Source: an uncultured Treponema sp.
Lineage (GTDB): Bacteria > Spirochaetota > Spirochaetia > Treponematales > Treponemataceae
Direction of reading: 5' to 3'
Assembly (NCBI GenBank): GCA_945833725.1
Contig: CAMAFU010000119.1
Coordinates: 1 to 6,077, forward strand
DNA length: 6,077 nt
Shown in pieces: positions 1 through 5,496 of this stretch; the first letter of the stretch is position 1; the number at the start of each line of letters is the position of its first letter. Below the pieces are notes generated by a model. It had not been told where the DNA came from. It did not search any database and worked only from the letters and a program-made list of their open reading frames with translations. The position numbers and the translations under genes were made by a program.

Positions 1-54
1 GCTCAGGGCCTTGACTCAGCCGTTTTTAAAGTTTGTAATAAACCTTAAATCAAA
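1..54 (+). repeat. 54-bp dispersed repeat, copy 1 (5' part cut off by window edge)
   Basis: Positions 1-54 are identical to 5189-5242. The match breaks at position 55 (A here, G at 5243). In the complete copy a long hairpin spans 5166-5211. Here only its 3' arm is inside the window (about 8-23, containing GCCTTGACTCAG), so the left arm should lie just outside. A second small hairpin, AAAGTTT/AAACCTT with one mismatch (about 28-46), is in both copies. As in copy 2, the repeat leads straight into a rho-independent terminator. It probably belongs to the 3' untranslated end of a gene to the left of the window. Confidence 0.85.
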
Positions 55-58
55 ATTT

Positions 59-94
59 AAGCCAATCAGATTACCACTGAATTGGCTTTTTTTA
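59..94 (+). terminator. Rho-independent terminator of an upstream gene outside the window
   Basis: AAGCCAATCAG (59-69) pairs with CTGAATTGGCTT (77-88) with one bulged A, around a short loop. A run of T follows at 87-93. The reading direction is +, so it would end transcription of a gene left of the window. It directly follows repeat copy 1. Confidence 0.8.
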
Positions 95-113
95 TTCCAG
101 CGGTTACAGCAAA

Positions 114-331
114 GACATTCCTGTGCCGAAGGCACAAATGTCAATAACTTCCACCATGTGTCTTATTCTTACCTGCGAACCCACAGCGGCAAGGATAGGA
201 AGGGCGCCGAAGGCGTTCGGAAAATCGGCGGTCTTTAGGCTGCTGATTTTCCGAATGGAGCGCTTGCGCGGAACCCTGGATAGCCTGATTTTTGCAGTAG
301 CGGAACGAAGTGGAGCAGGGCAAAAAGCCGC
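114..331. repeat. Structured GC-richer intergenic element with several hairpins
   Basis: This accounts for the gene-free stretch between 95 and 436. Visible structures: (1) GACAT 114-118 with ATGTC 138-142, enclosing TGTGCC 122-127 with GGCACA 131-136 and a GAA triloop; (2) GCGCC 204-208 with GGCGT 212-216, again a GAA triloop, so the core GCCGAAGGC occurs twice; (3) a hairpin at 216-255 of about 18 nearly continuous pairs including wobble pairs, with loop TTTA at 234-237; (4) TTTTTGC 289-295 with GCAAAAA 320-326, or alternatively CCCTG 274-278 with CAGGG 316-320. Short overlapping open frames on both strands lack convincing ribosome-binding sites and protein character. It could be a dispersed palindromic repeat, a non-coding RNA, or part of the ftsK leader. 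The sequence does not decide between these. Positions 332-424 hold AT-rich DNA with no promoter I would defend. Confidence 0.55.
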
Positions 332-424
332 CCGAATTTTCAACTTTTTTACTAATATTACTTTTCAAACAATCTAAACTTAAAAAATCCTGAGCCGATA
401 ATTTTAAAGTAGAATTGATGTTTT

Positions 425-430
425 TTGGAG
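425..430 (+). promoter_or_regulatory. Ribosome binding site that sets the ftsK start at 437
   Basis: TTGGAG lies six bases before the ATG at 437. A longer frame could open at the TTG at 425, but that TTG is itself part of this Shine-Dalgarno sequence and has no site of its own. The ATG at 437 is therefore the better start. Confidence 0.8.
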
Positions 431-436
431 CTTTCA

Positions 437-3400
437 ATGAAAAAAAATGTAAAATCCTGTATAGCCGGAAGTTTTCTTTATAGTCTGGCTGTTTTTTTTG
501 CGATTTGCCTTTTAACTGTTATTCTTGATTTTGCCGGTTTCAATCCTGCTGAAAACCTTTTTTTATACAAATTTGGGAAAATGCTTGCCTCTGTTTACGG
601 ATTCTGCTCTGCTTTAATTCCCATTTACCTTTTAGCCGCAGCCTTCGAATGTTTTAGTTCAAAATGGCGTACAAAAAAAGGCGTTATTCTTTTAGGCTCC
701 ATTATTCCTTTTTTTACACTGGATGCTCTTGAACATTTATGCCGAATTTTTATTTCGGAAAATTCCGGTGATATTCTTGCAATGAAACTTACCGCCGCCA
801 TATTAACAGGCCTGCTTCTTGTTGTAATTGAATATCTGGTTTTAAGCATAATTGGAAACTCAATCGAAAATTTCGGTAAAAAAAATACTTCTTCCAATGC
901 AGAAAATGAATTCGCAGAAGATGATCTGTCGTTTTTAAACTTAAATTCCACCGATGCAGATTCAGATTCTCAACAGAATTTTGAAGAAAATATTCCTACA
1001 AACGACAATCATTACGAAAGCAATGTTGATTTTACAGACAATTTGACAGACACTAGCGTCAATGAAAGTAATTCCCCAAGCCCGTTTGATCATATTTTCG
1101 ATGAAACAGCTGTTGAATCTGAAAATGCAGCAGATTCGACCTCTGTCTCCCTTAATTCTGCAGACAATAGCACCTCTGAAACAATTAAAGAAGAAACCTC
1201 TTTTGAACCAAATGAAATTTTTTCTGAACAGGAAAATCCAGATACAAGTTTTGAAGAAGCATCTAACATTCAAAATGATTTTTCTGACTATGAAAAAGAA
1301 GAAACAGAGGAATTTGAAGAGTTTGAAGATTCCCTCAATATGGATGAAGACAATTCATCTGACCTTGAAAGCGACAATAACCCGCAAATTGATGAACCTG
1401 ATTTTTCGGAAGAAAGCGAAGAGCCGGACAGTGAATTTGACGAAGAATTTGATGAAAACCCGTTCAACGGATATGACTACGACAGCAATTTACGCCAGAT
1501 GAATGAGGAAGAATTAGATTCTGCCCGAGAATATTTCAGCGAAGAAAAAAACAATTCCACTGAAGAAGATTTTAATTCCTCAGACCTTTCTGAACAAGAT
1601 TCTTATGAACAGGATACAGAAGACAATCTGGACTTAGACATAATTGATGCTTTTGAAGGCGATGCCAGAGATTTTACAGAAAATACATCAGATTTATCAA
1701 AGGAAGATTTTTTTGATGATGAAATTTCCTTCGATGAACAGGATTCCGGCGACTTTTCCAAATTCCTTAAAGAGCGGAATATTAGTTTCCAAAAAATTTA
1801 TAATCAGGCCGAACAAACAGACAGCGAAACTTCAGATAAAAATTTATCGAATTTCAATATTGATGCAGAAGAAAATCAACAGTCGTATCAGCCGGTAGAA
1901 AATACTACTTCCATAAAACAAGATTTTGAAGAAGTCGACCCTTCTCTGCCTCCTGTAATTGACAAAAACGGTATGCCTTTTGGACCTGCCGTACCTTTTG
2001 ATGTAAGTGAACAAGCCTTTGAAGAAGTTAATCAGGCAAAAAAAGCCGGAAATCCCATTTCTTTTGCACAAAAAGCCGTATTTCTGGAAGAGTCAAAAGA
2101 AAATCAGGAAGAAATACAAACTGAAATAGCTGACCATACAGACCATACAGAAGTGCCGGTTATGGAACAGCCAAAACCAAAATTAAAATTGAGCGATTAT
2201 AATATTCCCATCGAAGGAATCCTTCAGGTTTACAACAATGATGAATACTGGATTGTTGATGAAGATACAAAAATGAAGGCTCAGAACCTTGTCCAGACTC
2301 TCAAAGAATTCAATATTGATGTTGAAGTTACAGGAATAAGAAAAGGGCCTGTCGTTACAATGTTTGAAGTCCTGCCTGCCAGAGGTGTAAATGTAAACAG
2401 AATCCGCTCTCTTCAGGACAACATTGCGCTTCGTCTTGCCGCTACATCCCTTCGTATTGTTTCCCCTATTCCTGGTAAAAGTGCCGTTGGAATAGAAATC
2501 CCTAACAAAACAAGGGCAATCGTCAGTTTCAGAGAAATAATCGAGCAGAAGTTTAGCGCATTCGATAAAATGTCCATTCCCGTTATTTTAGGAAAAGACA
2601 TTTCCGGCGAACCTCAAATAATCGATCTGGCAAAAACTCCACATCTTCTGATTGCCGGTTCAACAGGGGCCGGAAAATCTGTGTGTGTAAATTCCCTTAT
2701 TCTTTCAATACTTTACAAGAGGAATCCACAGCAGGTTAAACTCATTTTAATTGACCCTAAAGTTGTTGAATTAAAACTTTACAATGATATACCTCACTTA
2801 CTCACTCCGGTAATAACTGAGCCTAAAAAAGCACTTCAGTCGCTCCAATACTGTTTATGCGAAATGGAAAGACGATATGCACTTTTAGACAATATGGGCG
2901 TCCGGGACATTACAAGCTATAACAAGCGGATTACAGAAAGAAAACTCATGCAGGAAAAACTGCCGTACATAGTAATAATAATTGATGAATTTGCCGACCT
3001 TATGGCAACAACAGGAAAAGAACTTGAAACAAATGTTTCCCGTCTGGCAGCAATGAGCCGAGCCGTAGGAATCCATCTTGTTCTTGCAACACAGCGCCCG
3101 TCAGTAAATGTTATTACAGGCCTTATAAAAGCAAACATACCAAGCAGAATTGCATTCATGGTGGCAAGCCGCACCGATTCAAACATAATTATTGACCAAA
3201 TTGGAGCAGAAAAACTCCTTGGAAAAGGCGATATGCTTTATGCCAGTGCCACAGATCCATTCCCGGTACGCATTCAGGGAACTCTTGTAAGCGATGATGA
3301 AGTTGAAAAAGTTGTAGATTATGTAAAACAATATGGTGAACCAGACTATATCGACGACGAAATTTTTGTTGATGATGAAGACGATGAAGAAGGAGATGGA

Positions 3401-3613
3401 AACCTTGGTCTTTTTAACGACGGAGAAGATCCCCTTTATGACAGGGCACTGGAAATAGTTGTCCAATCAGGAAAAGCCAGCGCATCCTACCTTCAACGCC
3501 GGTTAAAAATAGGTTACAACAGGGCAGCCCGCCTTATAGAAGACATGGAAGAAAGAGGAATTGTAGGACCTCAAAACGGCTCTAAACCCCGGGATGTAAT
3601 TTATGTACCATGA
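437..3613 (+). CDS. ftsK: DNA translocase FtsK with very long acidic linker
   Basis: FtsK is a septum-anchored ATP-driven DNA pump that clears and sorts chromosome termini during division; in many bacteria it also activates XerCD at dif. The product is 1058 residues. Four hydrophobic membrane segments lie near 9-31, 49-70, 82-99 and 117-141. A linker from about 150 to 580 is dominated by Asp, Glu, Ser and Asn. The alpha part of the motor begins near DYNIP (587-591). The RecA-like beta part has Walker A GSTGAGKS (741-748) and Walker B with D850/E851, plus the family blocks DPKVVELK, LATQRPSVNVITGLIKANIP and GAEKLLGKGDMLY. A second acidic run (973-998) separates the motor from the C-terminal gamma winged helix (about 998-1058), which recognises polar DNA motifs in the family. 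The gene looks intact and stands alone; its stop faces the GNAT gene 50 bp away. Start chosen from the TTGGAG site. The orthologue call is firm; the role of the linker is inferred. Confidence 0.97.
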   Translation: MKKNVKSCIAGSFLYSLAVFFAICLLTVILDFAGFNPAENLFLYKFGKMLASVYGFCSALIPIYLLAAAFECFSSKWRTKKGVILLGSIIPFFTLDALEHLCRIFISENSGDILAMKLTAAILTGLLLVVIEYLVLSIIGNSIENFGKKNTSSNAENEFAEDDLSFLNLNSTDADSDSQQNFEENIPTNDNHYESNVDFTDNLTDTSVNESNSPSPFDHIFDETAVESENAADSTSVSLNSADNSTSETIKEETSFEPNEIFSEQENPDTSFEEASNIQNDFSDYEKEETEEFEEFEDSLNMDEDNSSDLESDNNPQIDEPDFSEESEEPDSEFDEEFDENPFNGYDYDSNLRQMNEEELDSAREYFSEEKNNSTEEDFNSSDLSEQDSYEQDTEDNLDLDIIDAFEGDARDFTENTSDLSKEDFFDDEISFDEQDSGDFSKFLKERNISFQKIYNQAEQTDSETSDKNLSNFNIDAEENQQSYQPVENTTSIKQDFEEVDPSLPPVIDKNGMPFGPAVPFDVSEQAFEEVNQAKKAGNPISFAQKAVFLEESKENQEEIQTEIADHTDHTEVPVMEQPKPKLKLSDYNIPIEGILQVYNNDEYWIVDEDTKMKAQNLVQTLKEFNIDVEVTGIRKGPVVTMFEVLPARGVNVNRIRSLQDNIALRLAATSLRIVSPIPGKSAVGIEIPNKTRAIVSFREIIEQKFSAFDKMSIPVILGKDISGEPQIIDLAKTPHLLIAGSTGAGKSVCVNSLILSILYKRNPQQVKLILIDPKVVELKLYNDIPHLLTPVITEPKKALQSLQYCLCEMERRYALLDNMGVRDITSYNKRITERKLMQEKLPYIVIIIDEFADLMATTGKELETNVSRLAAMSRAVGIHLVLATQRPSVNVITGLIKANIPSRIAFMVASRTDSNIIIDQIGAEKLLGKGDMLYASATDPFPVRIQGTLVSDDEVEKVVDYVKQYGEPDYIDDEIFVDDEDDEEGDGNLGLFNDGEDPLYDRALEIVVQSGKASASYLQRRLKIGYNRAARLIEDMEERGIVGPQNGSKPRDVIYVP

Positions 3614-3634
3614 AACCATGGCTGAATAAACTGA

Positions 3635-3654
3635 TGCCATTTTTCTATATGGCA
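3635..3654. other. Small hairpin between convergent ftsK and GNAT gene
   Basis: TGCCAT 3635-3640 pairs with ATGGCA 3649-3654 around an eight-base loop, within the 50-bp gap between the two convergent stop codons. Neither side has a proper T-run after the stem, so it is at best a weak bidirectional terminator. No better terminator for either gene is visible in the gap. Confidence 0.3.
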
Positions 3655-3663
3655 CAAAACAGA

Positions 3664-4521
3664 TTATTTTTCGTAATACAGAATCTCATAATCGCAAAAA
3701 GATTTAAAACCGCAGGAAGAATAAAGATGCAGAGCCGGAATATTATCGCTCTTAACAAAAAGCGTTATTTTTTTATTCTCCTGCTCCAATTTTTCCCAAA
3801 GAAAATTTATCAGCTTTTTTGCGAGACCGTGCCGCCTGTATTTTTGGACAGTAAAAACGCCGCCTAAAAGAATATAGCCTTTTCCTATAGCAGTTACAGA
3901 AGCTTTACAAACGCAATTTTTCCCGATTTTACCAATGTAAACCGCTCCAGCCTCAACATAATTTTCTAAATTTGCAAAGCAGGCATCCGGACTAATTTTA
4001 TGACCAGGAATAGCAACTTCTTCATTTTCATAGTCAAATTGCATTGGAAAAATAGAATCGATTTCTTCCATTTTACAGGGAGACACTAAAAGCTGATTAT
4101 TTTCCCTAAAATGATTAATTTTTGAATCAAACCGCCCATTTTCCATAAGTTTATTATCAATAGAAAAAAAAGGAGAACATCCAAAATTCTTACGCAGAAT
4201 GTCCTTAATGAATTCCGACCCCGCTTTTTCCCCAGCAATACAAAAAAGAAAATTCAAAGACCTTTCACTAAAAAAATTCACAAAAGCAATCTCAATTTCC
4301 CGGCAGTTTTTACCATAAATATCAGGAATACAATGATTTATAGTTCTACCGCCACACCAGCTGAAAACCCCGTGAATTTCCCCAAAATTCCCTTTCAAAA
4401 TATAAATCCAACCAGCTTTATTAAGAACTTGCGAAAAAAGCATTACACAGAACTTTTCATAAGGAATAAGAAAATCAACAGTTTTAAAAAAATCCTGTTC
4501 CTCCATTTTAACAATAACCAT
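3664..4521 (-). CDS. GNAT family N-acetyltransferase, substrate unknown
   Basis: The product is 285 residues. Its C-terminal part (about 200-285) carries GNAT acetyl-CoA binding features. Motif A is around VFTVQKYRRHGLAKK (222-235), giving R229-x-x-G232-x-A234, the Q/R-x-x-G-x-G/A pyrophosphate-binding signature. Motif B is N260, A263, L266-Y267, G271-F272 (N..A..LY...GF), typical of the family. The first 200 residues are not recognisable to me; they could be a degenerate first GNAT fold or a substrate-binding domain. The start at 4521 is supported by GAGG (4529-4532) seven bases upstream on the minus strand; an internal Met at codon 6 lacks such a site. It appears to be a single-gene unit, divergent from hpf and convergent with ftsK. 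I cannot pick out a convincing promoter in the AT-rich stretch at 4533-4576. Acetylation of a small molecule or protein is the general family role; the target cannot be read from sequence. Confidence 0.85.
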   Translation of the reverse strand: MVIVKMEEQDFFKTVDFLIPYEKFCVMLFSQVLNKAGWIYILKGNFGEIHGVFSWCGGRTINHCIPDIYGKNCREIEIAFVNFFSERSLNFLFCIAGEKAGSEFIKDILRKNFGCSPFFSIDNKLMENGRFDSKINHFRENNQLLVSPCKMEEIDSIFPMQFDYENEEVAIPGHKISPDACFANLENYVEAGAVYIGKIGKNCVCKASVTAIGKGYILLGGVFTVQKYRRHGLAKKLINFLWEKLEQENKKITLFVKSDNIPALHLYSSCGFKSFCDYEILYYEK

Positions 4522-4576
4522 GACAAAACCTCAAAAACACAAAATAATTTTATCATCAACAATAAAAATAAAAAAT

Positions 4577-4715
4577 ACCTGGGCGGCTTTTTGGCCGGTT
4601 CGGCAACCTCACCAGCCAAAAACCAGGTGTTTCGGGGCTACGGCGTCTACCGCGCCTCCGGTATTTTTGCTGACGCAAAAACACACGCTCCGCGTCCCCT
4701 ACACCCCTTGCCGCA
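4577..4715. repeat. GC-rich intergenic hairpin island
   Basis: This lies in the 338-bp gap between the divergent GNAT and hpf genes and is clearly more GC-rich than its flanks. Arm one: ACCTGG 4577-4582 with CCAGGT 4623-4628 and TTTTTGGC 4588-4595 with GCCAAAAA 4615-4622, a 14-pair stem broken only by a five-base bulge (4583-4587). Its tip holds GGTT 4597-4600 with AACC 4605-4608. Arm two: TTTTTGC 4664-4670 with GCAAAAA 4675-4681, loop TGAC. Further possible pairs are GGCG 4642-4645 with CGCC 4653-4656, and GGGG 4634-4637 with CCCC 4696-4699. Open frames crossing it read through the repeats and have no protein character. I read it as a dispersed palindromic element rather than a gene. Confidence 0.6.
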
Positions 4716-4729
4716 AAATTCCCATCAAT

Positions 4730-4738
4730 CCCCCCCCC
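4730..4738. repeat. C9 homopolymer tract
   Basis: Nine consecutive C residues on the + strand in an otherwise AT-rich gap, ending 37 bp before the -35 box of the hpf promoter. Such tracts are prone to slipped-strand length changes. Whether this one affects expression is not known. Confidence 0.9.
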
Positions 4739-4775
4739 ACTTATTTTTTAAGGTTAGTCTTTTGCAAAATTTTCT

Positions 4776-4804
4776 TTGCTTTAATACAATTTCCATATTA
4801 TACT
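4776..4804 (+). promoter_or_regulatory. Sigma70-type promoter for hpf
   Basis: TTGCTT (4776-4781), a 17-base spacer, then TATACT (4799-4804, five of six to consensus). Predicted transcription start is near 4811, giving a leader of about 50 bases that contains a small hairpin (4812-4828) and the ribosome binding site. Confidence 0.6.
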
Positions 4805-4811
4805 TTAAAAG

Positions 4812-4828
4812 TCAGAGATAAAATCTGA
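4812..4828 (+). other. Small hairpin at the 5' end of the hpf leader
   Basis: TCAGA (4812-4816) pairs with TCTGA (4824-4828) around a seven-base A-rich loop, at the predicted mRNA 5' end and 19 bases before GGAGG (4848-4852). It may stabilise the transcript or may be chance in AT-rich DNA. Confidence 0.3.
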
Positions 4829-4859
4829 ATAAAATTTTACATCATTTGGAGGACAAATT

Positions 4860-5144
4860 ATGACAAAAAATATTTCAGCAAGCTTCGTTTTAGAACAGAA
4901 ACAATCAGACATGATCGAAAAAAAATTAGATAGAATAAAATATGCCGATGAACTTATTACCGATTTAATAGTAAGGGTAAAACAAGAAAAAGAATATGTT
5001 TTCGATGCCACAGCAAATTTCCGGTGGGGAACTCAGGCTCATGTAAGTGCCAACGATTTTGACTTTGGTGCAGCACTCAATAAAATGATGGATACTTTAG
5101 ACATAAAAATAAAAAAAGAAAAAGATAAAATCCAAGAAAAGTAA
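4860..5144 (+). CDS. hpf: Short ribosome hibernation promoting factor (HPF/RaiA family)
   Basis: The product is 94 residues, about the size of the short HPF/YfiA proteins that bind the decoding groove of the 30S subunit and hold ribosomes inactive in stationary phase or stress. The fold pattern fits: an early helix (about 12-30), a beta strand with charged residues around DLIVRVKQEKE (36-46), strands carrying DATANFRWGTQAHVSAND, then a long Lys-rich helix (about 68-94). There is no C-terminal ribosome-dimerisation domain as in the long form of about 180 residues. The start at 4860 is supported by GGAGG (4848-4852) seven bases upstream, and a sigma70-type promoter lies at 4776-4804. It is a single-gene unit ending in a repeat and terminator (5166-5287). 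The sequence is fairly divergent, so HPF versus RaiA/YfiA cannot be decided; family membership is likely. Confidence 0.85.
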   Translation: MTKNISASFVLEQKQSDMIEKKLDRIKYADELITDLIVRVKQEKEYVFDATANFRWGTQAHVSANDFDFGAALNKMMDTLDIKIKKEKDKIQEK

Positions 5145-5165
5145 AACAAAAAAGTTTTATTAAAT

Positions 5166-5242
5166 ACGTCTGGTCAAGGCACGCTATCGCTCAGGGCCTT
5201 GACTCAGCCGTTTTTAAAGTTTGTAATAAACCTTAAATCAAA
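5166..5242 (+). repeat. Dispersed repeat, copy 2, with long imperfect hairpin
   Basis: Positions 5189-5242 equal positions 1-54 base for base. Upstream of that the left arm is visible. GTCAAGGC 5173-5180 pairs with GCCTTGAC 5196-5203, extended by CTG/CAG (5170-5172 with 5205-5207) and ACG/CGT (5166-5168 with 5209-5211), with one bulge and one mismatch. The loop is 5181-5195. A smaller hairpin AAAGTTT/AAACCTT follows. The element sits 21 bases after the hpf stop and ends where the terminator stem begins. Confidence 0.85.
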
Positions 5243-5287
5243 GGCTGCCCAAAAAGTGAAATCTGCTTTCATGGCAGCCTTTTTTAT
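5240..5287 (+). terminator. Rho-independent terminator of hpf
   Basis: AAAGGCTGCC (5240-5249) pairs with GGCAGCCTTT (5273-5282), with a T-run at 5280-5285. The loop holds a second stem, TGAAA 5257-5261 with TTTCA 5267-5271. The terminator stem sequence differs from that at 59-94 although both follow the same repeat. Positions 5288-5342 hold nothing I can assign. Confidence 0.85.
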
Positions 5288-5342
5288 TAAATAATGTCCA
5301 ATCAGTAAAAAACAGCATTATGCAATATTTTGAAGCATCTAA

Positions 5343-5371
5343 TTGAAATTAAACAAAAAATTTGATAAAAT
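5343..5371 (+). promoter_or_regulatory. Sigma70-type promoter for the tRNA-Arg gene
   Basis: TTGAAA (5343-5348, five of six to consensus), a 17-base spacer, then TAAAAT (5366-5371, five of six). Start of transcription would fall near 5378, only a few bases before the mature tRNA 5' end. Confidence 0.75.
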
Positions 5372-5381
5372 CTACTTCTAA

Positions 5382-5455
5382 GATCCCGTAGCTCAGCTGG
5401 ATAGAGCATCCGCCTCCTAAGCGGAAGGTCGTGCGTTCGAATCGCATTGGGGTCA
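5382..5455 (+). tRNA. tRNA-Arg (anticodon CCT)
   Basis: A full cloverleaf can be drawn. The acceptor stem GATCCCG 5382-5388 pairs with TGGGGTC 5448-5454 (two wobble pairs), discriminator A5455. The D stem is GCTC 5391-5394 with GAGC 5404-5407. The anticodon stem TCCGC 5409-5413 pairs with GCGGA 5421-5425, enclosing loop CTCCTAA, so the anticodon is CCT (5416-5418), reading the AGG arginine codon. The T stem is GTGCG 5431-5435 with CGCAT 5443-5447 and loop TTCGAAT. The 3' CCA is not encoded (AAA follows), so it must be added by a CCA-adding enzyme. The gene has its own promoter. A hairpin at 5461-5496, just beyond it, could also limit read-through from this side. Confidence 0.97.
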
Positions 5456-5496
5456 AAAACTAGAGTCTGGCTTCTACGAATTTTGCCCAGACTCTA
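5455..5496 (-). terminator. Terminator of the bacteriohemerythrin gene, inside its last codons
   Basis: On the minus strand a perfect ten-pair stem, TAGAGTCTGG 5461-5470 with CCAGACTCTA 5487-5496, is followed by a T5 run (A5455-5459 on +). Loop of 16 bases. The stem lies within the last codons of the hemerythrin gene and takes in part of its stop codon (5460-5462). On the + strand the same stem is followed by a poor T-run (TCTGCTTTT), so it may also act weakly on the tRNA transcript. Confidence 0.75.

Noticed and set aside
197..204. AGGAAGGG resembling an FtsK-orienting KOPS site (GGGNAGGG)
   Set aside because: Seven of eight bases match, but a single near-match is expected by chance, and KOPS preference in this organism is unknown.
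397..415. GATAAT (397-402) and TAGAAT (410-415) as -10 boxes for ftsK
   Set aside because: Neither has a recognisable -35 box at 16-18 bases, and such hexamers are common in AT-rich DNA.
425..436. TTG start giving four extra residues on FtsK
   Set aside because: The TTG is part of the Shine-Dalgarno sequence TTGGAG that serves the ATG at 437.
11..437. Several short open frames on both strands between the left edge and ftsK
   Set aside because: They overlap each other, run through hairpin repeats and a terminator, and show no convincing ribosome binding sites or protein-like composition.
1062..1502. 146-residue + strand open frame inside ftsK
   Set aside because: It is a frame-shifted shadow of the acidic linker (GAA/GAT-rich codons reading as Lys/Met/Ile) with no start signal.
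4333..4828. Two overlapping + strand open frames (162 and 102 residues)
   Set aside because: They lie partly antisense to the GNAT gene and partly across the hairpin island and the hpf promoter; their composition is that of translated repeats.
1..5242. Direct repeats as CRISPR repeats or ends of one mobile element
   Set aside because: There are only two copies 5.2 kb apart, no spacers, no cas genes, no transposase or integrase between them, and the genes enclosed are core housekeeping genes.
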